DNA from: DASQZK01 sp963809925
GTDB taxonomy: Bacteria; Bacteroidota; Bacteroidia; Bacteroidales; GCA-2748055
NCBI GenBank assembly: GCA_963809925.1
Contig: CAWELH010000002.1
Location: forward strand, 434,001-498,000
Reading direction: 5' to 3'
DNA length: 64,000 nucleotides
Below, one piece after another: positions 47,894-55,285 of this stretch (within the stretch, counting starts at the first letter, position 1; every line of letters begins with the position of its first letter). The notes under the pieces are model-generated. The model did not search any database and had not been told where the DNA came from. It worked only from the letters and a program-made list of their open reading frames with translations. Made by a program: the position numbers and the translations under genes.

Positions 47894-49396
47894 ATGAAAA
47901 AGATGATTTGTATTGTTGCAGTGTTAATGGTATTTCTCATCCTGCCGGGTACAATGCATGCTCAGGATATCTATGAGCTCGATCTGGCATCAAGCATCGG
48001 GATTGCGAGAAAACAGAGCAATACAATGTTGGTCCTTCAGCAGCGACTGAATCGTGCATCGTACGATCTTAAAGCCGCAACAAGTAGTTTTAAGACACAT
48101 GTCAACATGGACTTCTTGTTGCCCCGGTATACGGAGACCGTAAGGCAGTGGGAGGACAGTCTGGGAGTATCGTTCTATTCGGTGAAACAGAACCAGATGA
48201 ATGGCTACCTCAGCATTATCCAGCCGCTTCCAACCGACGGTCGGTTGTCGGTCACTTCGGGTCTTCAGAATATCGTCGACTATAATTATAACGACCGGCT
48301 AACGCAGATCACCACAAGTATAGGTTTTCGCCAGCCTATCGAAGCCTTTTATGGGTATAACAATATAAAACTGGAATATAAGCAGGCAAAACTCACCTAC
48401 GAGTCCACACTCCGACAGCTTAAAAGAGCAGGACTGGATCTTGAATATGAGGTAAGCAGTATTTTTTACAATCTGATCTCTTATAAGGAACGGCTCAACA
48501 TAGCCAGGATGAGTCTGGATCGACAGAACGAGGCAACTACGATTGCAAGGAATAAGTTTAGCGCAGGACTGATCAGGGAGGTAGAATCCTTGCAGATGGA
48601 GGTCGATCTGAGTGAAGCTATCAATAATCTGGATATTGCCAGGGTCAATTATAATTCACAACTTCGGCTTTTCAAGGAGGTAATGGGGCTGAACCTGAGT
48701 GACAGCATCACTGTATCAGCGGGTACCGGATACAAAAAAGTCATCGTGGATGTTGAAAAAGCCGTCAGGCTGGCTCTTGAAAACAGGAATGAGTTAAAGG
48801 AATACGAGATCCAGGTGGAGCTTTCGGAGATGGAGATCAAACGAAGGAAGGCTGCCGGCAGGATCAGCGGGGACATTCTGATAGCCTATGACCTTATTGG
48901 TACGGATAAGAGCGGTCTTGTAATACCGATGGAGTCATCCATGAGCTATACCTGGCGAAACCTCAGCGATCGCCCGGGCAATTTTAACGCGGCGCTTACG
49001 CTCAGCCTTCCGATCATCGACTGGGGGCAGAACAAGGCAAGGGTGAAGGCTGCCGAAGCCACGCTGGAACAGAATATGCTGCAGCTTGATGCGGAAAAGG
49101 TTAGCATCGAGCGGGATATCCGAACCATTGCCGAAAGGCTGCAGAGCAGTCTCCGGAGGTTGGAATTGCTGGAAAAAAATGTGGAAGTGGCAGAAAAAAG
49201 TTTCGGGATAACCCGCGAGCGTTATGCTAACGGCGAAATCGACAGCCAGGCTATGGCCCTTGAACGCGAGCGACTCAATAATGCCTATATCTCACGCCTT
49301 GAAGCATTCATCAGTTACAAGCTTCTCTTATCCGACCTTATGCGGAAAACTTTCTATGACTTTGAAAATGACGTGGCCGTGGATGCAGACGCATAA
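47894..49396 (+). CDS. TolC-family outer-membrane efflux protein
   Basis: The outer-membrane duct of the efflux system. The 500-residue product has a signal peptide ending GTMHAQ and the two repeated TolC halves of long helices. The first half includes KAATSSFKTHVNMDFLLPRY and ARNKFSAGLIREVESLQMEV; the second has LTLSLPIIDWGQNKARVKAA and RERYANGEIDSQAMALERER. It is the last gene of the operon, 63 bases after the permease. The spacer right after its stop codon is repeat DNA. Confidence 0.92.
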   Translation: MKKMICIVAVLMVFLILPGTMHAQDIYELDLASSIGIARKQSNTMLVLQQRLNRASYDLKAATSSFKTHVNMDFLLPRYTETVRQWEDSLGVSFYSVKQNQMNGYLSIIQPLPTDGRLSVTSGLQNIVDYNYNDRLTQITTSIGFRQPIEAFYGYNNIKLEYKQAKLTYESTLRQLKRAGLDLEYEVSSIFYNLISYKERLNIARMSLDRQNEATTIARNKFSAGLIREVESLQMEVDLSEAINNLDIARVNYNSQLRLFKEVMGLNLSDSITVSAGTGYKKVIVDVEKAVRLALENRNELKEYEIQVELSEMEIKRRKAAGRISGDILIAYDLIGTDKSGLVIPMESSMSYTWRNLSDRPGNFNAALTLSLPIIDWGQNKARVKAAEATLEQNMLQLDAEKVSIERDIRTIAERLQSSLRRLELLEKNVEVAEKSFGITRERYANGEIDSQAMALERERLNNAYISRLEAFISYKLLLSDLMRKTFYDFENDVAVDADA

Positions 49397-49543
49397 TTAT
49401 TTAGTGATTTAGTGATTTGGTGAATTGGTGATTTGAAGAGTGACCTAAAGAACACTTCGTCATACCTGTCTCCTGATCACATCATAACTCCATAACTCTA
49501 TCACTTCTTATTTGGTGACCCACCTTCGCTGAAGCTCCGGCGG
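49397..49543 (+). repeat. Inverted repeat, left arm (outer)
   Basis: Begins directly after the tolC stop. It runs through GTGATTT units, AAGAGTGACCTAAAGAACAC, CATACCTGTCTCCTGATCAC and TATTTGGTGACCCACCTTCG. The reverse complement at 51704-51843 is almost identical except for one 8-base gap. Non-coding. Confidence 0.95.
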
Positions 49544-49612
49544 ACGCGGTTTGGTGAATTGAGGAGTGATCTAAAGAACATCTTCCCAGCTACGGTCGGA
49601 CGCGGTTTGGTG
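49521..49612 (+). repeat. GC-rich CTGAAGC spacer module, copy 2
   Basis: Contains the best-formed unit, CTGAAGCTCCGGCGGACGCG followed by GTTTGGTGAATTG. A second unit CTACGGTCGGACGCGG with the same GTTTGGTGAATT tail comes next. Confidence 0.8.
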
Positions 49613-49706
49613 AATTAGGGATGATTTTAACTCCACTTTGTCCATGGGCAAAACCATGGCTATTGTTGGTGAATGCCTCCGGCATGGAAGAAGGGTTTCT
49701 ACAAAC
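49598..49706 (-). repeat. Interspersed 105-bp module, copy 2
   Basis: Reverse-complement copy of 35650-35755, sharing the CCATGG...CCATGG and TGCCGGAGGCA-type palindromes and the flanking TTCTTCCATG. Differences are mostly single bases and a few short indels. Confidence 0.85.
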
Positions 49707-49757
49707 ACCTTTCACGCTCTACCCATCACCTCCTAACCTCTAACTTCCTAACTTTTT

Positions 49758-49826
49758 CCCCTCTACCCCCGGCCCTGAAAGGGGAGGTCCTGCGCACATT
49801 CCTTCCGAGAGACATCTCACCTTCTT
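49758..49826 (+). repeat. Inverted repeat, left arm (inner)
   Basis: CCTGAAAGGGGAGG followed by AGACATCTCACCTTCT. The reverse complement lies at 51536-51611, inside the outer arm in the same nested order. Non-coding. Confidence 0.85.
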
Positions 49827-49864
49827 ACTTCCTAACTTCCTAACTTCATAACTCCATAACCCCC

Positions 49865-50572
49865 TCACCCCAACCGACCAATCTCTTCCAGCCCCCTCCT
49901 GTCAAGAACTACAATATCCCTTCCTTCCAAACGCACAACGTTTTCCTTTTCAAATTCTTTCAGGAACCTGACAGTGCTTTCCGTTGAGATAGAAGCAAAA
50001 TCGGCAATATCCTGACGATTAAGGTATTGGAAGACATCTTCATCGTCAAATTCCTTTGACGACAGGTAGAGGAGCGTAGATGCCAGCTTACCACGCATTT
50101 GTTTGTATGACAGATTTTTAATGATCTCAAGTAGGTTTGCTTCATTGCGGCTGTTCTTCGAGGTGATCTCAAGGGCAAAATCCGGATTCCGCAAGAGCAG
50201 TTCCCTGAGTCCATCCTTGCTGATCATGCAGATCACCGATTCTTTCAGAGCAATTGTAGAGTAATTGTACACATTCTCTCCGAATACACTTTGAAAAGCC
50301 AGGAAATCGCCGGTATGTGCCAGCCTGATGCTAATCTGACGGTTAGCACCTGTCTGCAGATATACCTTTACAAGGCCGCTGATGATCAACATCACGTACG
50401 GTGCAAAAGCGCCCTGCTTGAAGATATTCTCCCCTGCGGTATAGATAAGCTGGGTTTTCCGATCCTGTAAAAAGGTCAGATCATCAGCTGAGAGTCCGCG
50501 GAAACATCCAATATCTGTAAGACTTTGCCCGTTTTCTCTTTCCGGACTTGCTGAAAACTGAGTGCTATCCAT
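49865..50572 (-). CDS. Crp/Fnr-family transcription regulator
   Basis: The start is placed at the ATG of MDSTQFSASPERENGQS, 141 bases inside the longest frame, because the upstream part overlaps a promoter and operator; this gives 235 residues. The cyclic-nucleotide-like sensor domain (about 25-145) has AGENIFKQGAFAPYVMLIIS and GDFLAFQSVFGE. The C-terminal winged helix (about 160-230) has LNRQDIADFASISTESTVRF. There is a cysteine near the start (GCFRG) but no four-cysteine FNR cluster, so it is not a classical iron-sulfur FNR. It is divergent from the NifX-like gene with a shared palindrome between them. Confidence 0.88.
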   Translation of the reverse strand: MDSTQFSASPERENGQSLTDIGCFRGLSADDLTFLQDRKTQLIYTAGENIFKQGAFAPYVMLIISGLVKVYLQTGANRQISIRLAHTGDFLAFQSVFGENVYNYSTIALKESVICMISKDGLRELLLRNPDFALEITSKNSRNEANLLEIIKNLSYKQMRGKLASTLLYLSSKEFDDEDVFQYLNRQDIADFASISTESTVRFLKEFEKENVVRLEGRDIVVLDRRGLEEIGRLG

Positions 50573-50618
50573 AATGCGTTTTCGTTTCTGAAGAAAGTGA
50601 CCTGGAACTTCATCTGAA

Positions 50619-50626
50619 CAAAGGTA
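50619..50626 (-). promoter_or_regulatory. Candidate -7 element of the Crp/Fnr gene
   Basis: TACCTTTG on the minus strand, 47 bases before the start. No -33 TTTG; instead the palindrome at 50649-50662 is centred about 43 bases upstream of the expected transcription start, the class II activator position. Confidence 0.45.
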
Positions 50627-50648
50627 TTGAAATATGGCAAGAAAAAAG

Positions 50649-50662
50649 TTGAAATATTTCAA
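50649..50662. promoter_or_regulatory. Crp/Fnr-type operator palindrome
   Basis: TTGAAATATTTCAA is a perfect 14-bp palindrome with the FNR-like form TTGAN-N4-NTCAA. It lies in the divergent promoter region between a Crp/Fnr-family gene and the NifX-like gene, the expected place for an autoregulatory site. Confidence 0.65.
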
Positions 50663-50717
50663 TGTTGCTGCTGTGAAACCGCAGCGCATAGTCTCAGGAA
50701 AAATGCAAGTCACTCCC

Positions 50718-50725
50718 TACATTTG
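50718..50725 (+). promoter_or_regulatory. Candidate -7 element of the NifX-like gene
   Basis: TACATTTG fits TAnnTTTG, 17 bases before the ATG at 50743. No -33 element is present. The operator palindrome is centred about 76 bases upstream of the expected start, compatible with activation from a distance. Confidence 0.45.
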
Positions 50726-50742
50726 CAAACAACAGTATCAAC

Positions 50743-51114
50743 ATGATGAAACGCATAGCCATTCCCGTCACCGACGGAAAATTAAGCAGGCATTTTGGTG
50801 CATGCAGCCATTATATGATCTTTTCGGTCGATGCCGGGAAGATTCGAAGCTCAACGATCGAAGCGCCGGTTTATACTGAGGTCGACCGAATACCGGAATG
50901 GGTAGCTGAAAAACGTGTTACCGATATTATCACTTATAAGATCAACAAAAAAGTTATTGGCCTGTTTGCTCGTCATAAGATCAATATTTGGGTAGGAGCG
51001 CCGGATCTTTCGCCGGCATTGCTTGTGAAGGAATATATGAATGGCACACTCATCTCTGACGAGCAGGTACTGGCAACTGAGGATTTCAATGACCGGCAGG
51101 AAGCAGGATCTTAA
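50743..51114 (+). CDS. NifX/NifB-like (dinitrogenase iron-molybdenum cofactor) domain protein
   Basis: A 123-residue single-domain protein starting MMKRIAIPVTDGKLSRHFGACSHY, the typical opening of the NifX/NifY/NafY fold that binds metal-sulfur cofactors or precursors. HFG followed by Cys21 and His23 could be ligands. In organisms without nitrogenase, such proteins accompany redox and iron-sulfur genes; none of the nif structural genes is present here. It is followed after 66 bases by an atypical thioredoxin gene, so the two may share transcription under the Crp/Fnr regulator. Confidence 0.87.
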   Translation: MMKRIAIPVTDGKLSRHFGACSHYMIFSVDAGKIRSSTIEAPVYTEVDRIPEWVAEKRVTDIITYKINKKVIGLFARHKINIWVGAPDLSPALLVKEYMNGTLISDEQVLATEDFNDRQEAGS

Positions 51115-51180
51115 GTCTGCTTTTTAGGGCTGAATATGTAAATATGAGCATTTATTTTAAACTGATATAAATATAGAATT

Positions 51181-51531
51181 ATGAAAATGTTACACACAAA
51201 TTTGCACGAGATTGAATCAGCAGCTGAACTGGAAAAATTTACCAGCGAAAATGATAATGTAATGGTTTGCTGCGGACGTATGGGGCCGATGTGTATCCCG
51301 GTATACGAAGTAATGGAAGAACTCAGAGACGAGAGGACAAACGTGAAATTTGCCGTCATGGCTTTTGATAACCCCGAGGCATCGGTAATCCGGAATGCAC
51401 CGGAATCAAAAGGATTTATGGGACTTCCGTTCACGATGTATTATAAGGACGGCAAAGTTGCTCATGCTACAAGCAGTATTCAGAGTATGGCGCAGGTTGT
51501 GGATGTTCTGGATCAGGAGTTTGGGAAATAA
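51181..51531 (+). CDS. Thioredoxin-fold protein with atypical cysteine motif
   Basis: The 116-residue product aligns with thioredoxin along its length (VMVCCGRMGPMCIPVYEVME near residue 28, GFMGLPFTMYYKDGKVAHAT near residue 77 with the cis-Pro loop). Instead of WCGPC it has Cys30-Cys31-GRMGPM-Cys38: the first active-site cysteine position is Met and there is one extra residue before the second cysteine. The disulfide partner would have to be Cys30 or Cys31. A thioredoxin-reductase homologue, also atypical, is encoded 425 bases downstream, which suggests a dedicated pair. Confidence 0.8.
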   Translation: MKMLHTNLHEIESAAELEKFTSENDNVMVCCGRMGPMCIPVYEVMEELRDERTNVKFAVMAFDNPEASVIRNAPESKGFMGLPFTMYYKDGKVAHATSSIQSMAQVVDVLDQEFGK

Positions 51532-51535
51532 CTTT

Positions 51536-51611
51536 GTGAGAAGGTGAGATGTCTCCATGAAGGAGCGTGCGTTGGGCCTCCCCTTTCAGTGGCCGGGGCA
51601 GTAGGGGGATC
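51536..51611 (-). repeat. Inverted repeat, right arm (inner)
   Basis: Reverse complement of 49758-49826, sharing AGAAGGTGAGATGTCTC and CCTCCCCTTTCAG. Confidence 0.85.
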
Positions 51612-51659
51612 GTCAGAAAGTGAGACGGTAGCGTGGTGATCTTACAATCACTCTTCAAT

Positions 51660-51730
51660 TCACCAAACCGCGTCCGCCGGAGCTTCAGCGAAGGAGGACT
51701 GTGTCCACCGGAGCTTCAGCGAAGGTGGGT
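51660..51730 (-). repeat. GC-rich CTGAAGC spacer module, copy 3
   Basis: Two reversed units (CGCGTCCGCCGGAGCTTCAG and TGTCCACCGGAGCTTCAGCG), each followed by CGAAGG. Confidence 0.8.
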
Positions 51731-51843
51731 CACCAAATAAGAAGTGATAGAGTTATGATGTGATCAGGAGACAGGTATGACGAAGTGTTCTTTAGGTCAC
51801 TCTTCAAATCACCAATTCACCAAATCACCAAATCACTAAATAA
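51704..51843 (-). repeat. Inverted repeat, right arm (outer)
   Basis: Reverse complement of 49397-49543, nearly identical over 140 bases apart from one 8-base deletion (a CCATAACT unit) and about three substitutions. Confidence 0.95.
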
Positions 51844-51956
51844 GTATGGGAGTTAGGTAGCTTGTAGAAGCGATTCTTCCATGATTAGGATGGTGCTCTA
51901 TACATCATTCCTTAAAGCACCATTTGATGGTATCCATATTTTTAAATATATCAAAT

Positions 51957-52925
51957 ATGAACGAGATCTTCGATGTAATAATACTGGGAGGCGGGGCCGC
52001 AGGACTGTCAGCCGGGATATACAGCTCAAGAGCTAAATTATCGACGCTGATACTGAATGAAGGGCCTGTGGGCGGTCAGTTGGTACTGACAAATGAAATT
52101 GCAAACTATCCCGGTGTGGAAACCACAAACGGATATGTGATGGCAAATACGATGAAGAAACAGGCCAAAGACTTCGGCTGCCAGATTAAATCCAATGTTC
52201 AGATCCTCAGATATATGCTGAAAGGGGATATTAAAACGGTTGAACTTGAGGATGGCAGGGTATTCAGATCGAGGGCTGTCATCCTGGCCCCGGGAGGAAA
52301 GCCACGATCACTGAATATTCCGGGAGAAGATAAATTCAAGGGAACAGGAATTTCATATTGTGCCACCTGTGATGGTGATTTTTTCACAGGGAAGGAAATC
52401 GTGGTCGTTGGCGGGGGAAATTCCGCCCTGGAAGAAGCTGTGACATTAACACGTTATGCATCTAAAGTGACCATCATTCACCAGTTTGATCATTTTCAGG
52501 CTTTCCGGCATGCTATTGCAGAAGCTGAAAGCAACGGGAAGATTGAATTTATCATGGGATCGGAATTGCGTGAGTTCCGCGGAGAGGATAGTCTTGATCA
52601 TATCATCATTGAACACCTGGCTAGTGGTAAGCGAAGTAACCTCAAAACCAACGGGGTCTTTATCTTTATCGGCTACCTCCCCAATACGGCTGCATTGCAG
52701 AAGGTAGTACTTCTGAATGAAAAAGCTGAGATTGTGACTGATCCGGAAATGAATACGAATGTCCCCGGTGTATTTGCTGCCGGTGACTGTATTGCCAAAA
52801 AGTACCGGCAGGTTACAACGGCCGTGGCAGAAGGAACAATCGCCGCACTGAGCGCCAATGAATACCTTCGAAGGAAGGAAGAGTTCGTAGCTGCAGAAGT
52901 CAAAACCGTTGCTGAACCATCTTGA
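51957..52925 (+). CDS. Thioredoxin-reductase homologue lacking the NADPH motif
   Basis: A 322-residue flavoprotein; the start at MNEIFDVIILGGG is chosen because the FAD glycine motif follows at once. It has the redox pair Cys135-Ala-Thr-Cys138 in YCATCDGDFF and the second Rossmann motif GGGNSALEE (152-160). Where TrxB proteins have HRRxxxR, which holds the NADPH phosphate, this protein has HQFDHFQ (175-181). The FAD end motif FAAGDC is intact. A donor other than NADPH, such as NADH or ferredoxin, is likely. It follows the atypical thioredoxin and is clearly different from the canonical TrxB at 54159. Trx-reductase fold certain, substrate inferred. Confidence 0.85.
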   Translation: MNEIFDVIILGGGAAGLSAGIYSSRAKLSTLILNEGPVGGQLVLTNEIANYPGVETTNGYVMANTMKKQAKDFGCQIKSNVQILRYMLKGDIKTVELEDGRVFRSRAVILAPGGKPRSLNIPGEDKFKGTGISYCATCDGDFFTGKEIVVVGGGNSALEEAVTLTRYASKVTIIHQFDHFQAFRHAIAEAESNGKIEFIMGSELREFRGEDSLDHIIIEHLASGKRSNLKTNGVFIFIGYLPNTAALQKVVLLNEKAEIVTDPEMNTNVPGVFAAGDCIAKKYRQVTTAVAEGTIAALSANEYLRRKEEFVAAEVKTVAEPS

Positions 52926-53055
52926 TAGCTTTCAGAACCTTATGTTGAATACGACAGATCCAGCATGCTATCATTATACATGTTGGTGTAAAAGAAATTC
53001 TACCTCAAAGGGGATAGCCTTTTTTACGTAATGCGGATTTAGACAGGAGACGGAT

Positions 53056-53961
53056 TCAGGTTCCTGCTTTATCTCCAAATATTTCTATCTGTATTCGCGG
53101 GGAGAAACGCCAGCCGTTTCGTATCGCCATTCTGGCGGCGAGGTCAAGGTGTTCCTGCATCCTGTCGGGAGTACTCCCCAAAGGCATGATGAGTACATCT
53201 TCGTTTCGTACAAAACCCAGTTTTGACAGAAAGTCGTCCCTGATTTCCTTCTCATCCTCATTTCGGGCAACCACAAACTTCAGTTGGAAGTCCCGGTCTG
53301 TACGCCGTGCGGCTGGTGTGTCGATTTCATCGCCGTAATAGGATTCCAGGATCATACAACTGTTGATGTATTTTTGAAGAACATCGGTATTCCGGCGTAA
53401 CCTGGCATGGCTTTCAAGAAAGGCTTCACCCACAGGATGGCTGAGAGTTTTATTTTTCTGAAACGATGGCTCTGAGGATTTTAGTTTTGGGGAAATGGAA
53501 AACAGGTTAACATCACTGGCCATTTCGGGGAGATACGATGTGCCGTTTGTTTCAAGCGTGATATGCATCCCCAGTTTCTTCCTTATAGCGGAGGCGAGAG
53601 CAGTAATACCGCCAACCTGGAGGGTTGGTTCTCCGCCCGAAAGGACGACATGGCTGAGATTTCCACGGTTATACTCCAGGACCCTGATGATGTCGTCAAT
53701 TTCCCACTCTTCGAATTCCGTAACATGGTGACTCGAATACGGCGTATCACAAATATCCGTCTTCCCCAGGTCGTCCGTCCAGGTACATCTTAGGTTGCAT
53801 CCAGCCGTCCTTACAAAGAGCACGGGTATACCAGCCAGTTTTCCTTCACCCTGGAGTGTGCCTGCAAGAGGATAGCCGGTTTTGGTACTTTCTTTTATCA
53901 ACTGTCCGTCCCTGTCTCGAAGGATTGGAAAGATCCCGTCCTTCACGAGTCGTATTTTCAT
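53056..53961 (-). CDS. QueE-like radical SAM enzyme (7-carboxy-7-deazaguanine synthase family)
   Basis: A 301-residue radical SAM protein. The N-terminal TLQGEGKLAG is the QueE substrate-loop motif; LSGGEPTLQ and LETNG follow at about 118 and 146. The iron-sulfur cysteines are Cys55, Cys59 and Cys71 (GCNLRCTW, then CDTPYSS), so the usual CX3CX2C has become CX3CX11C by a nine-residue insertion. The Burkholderia QueE has a comparable expanded loop. The protein is about 70-90 residues longer than common QueE because of a C-terminal extension. No queC, queD or queF gene adjoins, so an unrelated substrate cannot be ruled out. Confidence 0.78.
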   Translation of the reverse strand: MKIRLVKDGIFPILRDRDGQLIKESTKTGYPLAGTLQGEGKLAGIPVLFVRTAGCNLRCTWTDDLGKTDICDTPYSSHHVTEFEEWEIDDIIRVLEYNRGNLSHVVLSGGEPTLQVGGITALASAIRKKLGMHITLETNGTSYLPEMASDVNLFSISPKLKSSEPSFQKNKTLSHPVGEAFLESHARLRRNTDVLQKYINSCMILESYYGDEIDTPAARRTDRDFQLKFVVARNEDEKEIRDDFLSKLGFVRNEDVLIMPLGSTPDRMQEHLDLAARMAIRNGWRFSPRIQIEIFGDKAGT

Positions 53962-54091
53962 CCCATTAAATGATAAATATATAGATATGACGATTTGTCA
54001 TGAGAATCTAAAAAACAGATATTTAATCGATTATACTAATAAGAGGGTGGGGGAACATAAATGGTATATTTATTGACCATAGCCACAATTA

Positions 54092-54122
54092 TTTGTAAAG
54101 AACGTTCGCGTTATTACTTTTG
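54092..54122 (+). promoter_or_regulatory. Consensus Bacteroidota promoter of trxB
   Basis: TTTG at 54092-54095, exactly 19 bases, then TACTTTTG at 54115-54122. The trxB start lies 36 bases further on. Confidence 0.8.
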
Positions 54123-54158
54123 TTTATCCTGAAGTCAAATTTATAACCTGAGATACAA

Positions 54159-55163
54159 ATGGAATTATTTAAGAAAATGGATACGACTGAGTCTGATAAT
54201 ACTCACAAAGAGGTTGCTGCCGGTGATGTTGAACATATTAAATGTCTGATCCTGGGCTCTGGTCCTGCGGGCTATACCGCTGCAATTTATGCTGCACGGG
54301 CAAATCTCAATCCGGTGATGTACGAGGGAATGCAGATTGGCGGACAGCTGACCACAACCACCGATGTGGAAAACTATCCGGGATATCCGGAAGGGGTCAC
54401 CGGTCCGAAGATGATGGACGATTTTAAAGCTCAGGCCGTGCGATTCGGTACCGATTGCCGGTGGGGAATGGCAACATCCGTTGATTTTTCGGGGCATCCC
54501 TTCAGGGTAACTATCGATGAGAAAAAAGTAGTCTCTGCCGATACCGTGATTATCGCCACCGGTGCCACGGCAAAATACCTTGGACTTGCGTCGGAAAAAA
54601 CATTTATGGGTTACGGCGTTTCTGCCTGTGCCACCTGTGATGGCTTTTTCTATAAGGGTCAGGATGTTGTGGTTATTGGTGGCGGCGATACCGCTGCTGA
54701 GGAGGCTCTGTACCTGGCCGGACTGTGTAATAAAGTGTATCTCATCCATCGAAGGGACGAATTAAGAGCTTCAAAGATCATGCAGGACAGACTTCTTAAA
54801 AAAGAGAATGTCGAAATTTTGTGGAGCCATGGTACAAAGGAGATCGTCGGGAATAAGAACGTTGAGGGTGTGATTGTTGAGGATCTGAAAACAGGGGAAG
54901 AAAAACGCCTTGATGTTCAGGGATATTTCGTAGCCATAGGTCATAAACCAAACTCGGATATTTTCAGCAAATTTATCAACATGGATGATGTCGGTTATAT
55001 TCATACGCTTCCAGACTCCTCGAAAACAAATGTCGAAGGTGTTTTTGCCTGTGGTGACGTGATGGATCCGGTTTACCGCCAGGCAGTCACCGCTGCAGGC
55101 ACAGGTTGCAGGGCCGCTATTGATGCTGAAAGGTGGTTGTCTGAGCGTGGGATTCACGGGTGA
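54159..55163 (+). CDS. trxB: Thioredoxin-disulfide reductase
   Basis: The canonical NADPH-dependent enzyme, 334 residues. It has an FAD motif GSGPAGYTAAIYAAR (33-47), the redox pair Cys157-Ala-Thr-Cys160, NADPH motif GGGDTAAEE and the phosphate-binding HRRDELR (197-203), and the end motif FACGDV. A charged 25-residue leader precedes the fold; the start could equally be the ATG at 54177. Strong own promoter, no operon partner. After the stop the spacer turns into GGAAGTTA repeat. Confidence 0.95.
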   Translation: MELFKKMDTTESDNTHKEVAAGDVEHIKCLILGSGPAGYTAAIYAARANLNPVMYEGMQIGGQLTTTTDVENYPGYPEGVTGPKMMDDFKAQAVRFGTDCRWGMATSVDFSGHPFRVTIDEKKVVSADTVIIATGATAKYLGLASEKTFMGYGVSACATCDGFFYKGQDVVVIGGGDTAAEEALYLAGLCNKVYLIHRRDELRASKIMQDRLLKKENVEILWSHGTKEIVGNKNVEGVIVEDLKTGEEKRLDVQGYFVAIGHKPNSDIFSKFINMDDVGYIHTLPDSSKTNVEGVFACGDVMDPVYRQAVTAAGTGCRAAIDAERWLSERGIHG

Positions 55164-55167
55164 GGGG

Positions 55168-55195
55168 GAAGTTAGGAAGTTAGGAAGTTAGAAAG
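55168..55195. repeat. Tandem 8-bp repeat GGAAGTTA
   Basis: Three to four units of the 8-bp array, five bases after the trxB stop, running into AAAGTGAAAG as the array at 35577 does. Confidence 0.75.
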
Positions 55196-55223
55196 TGAAA
55201 GATGTTCATTAGATCTCTCTTCA

Positions 55224-55285
55224 AATCACCAAACCGCGTCCGCCGGAGCTTTAGGGAAGGTGGGACTTGTCCGCCGTAACTTGCG
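55224..55285 (-). repeat. GC-rich CTGAAGC spacer module, copy 4
   Basis: Reversed unit TCACCAAACCGCGTCCGCCG followed by GAGCTTTAGGGAAGGTGGG, then a degenerate second unit. Same order of parts as in copy 3. Confidence 0.75.

Larger units (their letters stand above)
49397..49864. other. Repeat-filled spacer between tolC and the Crp/Fnr gene
   Basis: The whole 468 bases consist of modules found elsewhere in the window: the outer inverted-repeat arm, two CTGAAGC-type units, an inverted copy of the 105-bp module, the inner inverted-repeat arm, and GGAAGTTA units on the minus strand. No gene. Confidence 0.9.
51532..51956. other. Repeat-filled spacer between the thioredoxin and reductase genes
   Basis: 425 bases holding the right arms of the nested inverted repeat (51536-51611 and 51704-51843), two reversed CTGAAGC-type units between them, and a short piece of the 105-bp module (51861-51883). 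The last 70 bases are unique and AT-rich and may carry a promoter for the reductase. No gene. Confidence 0.85.
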
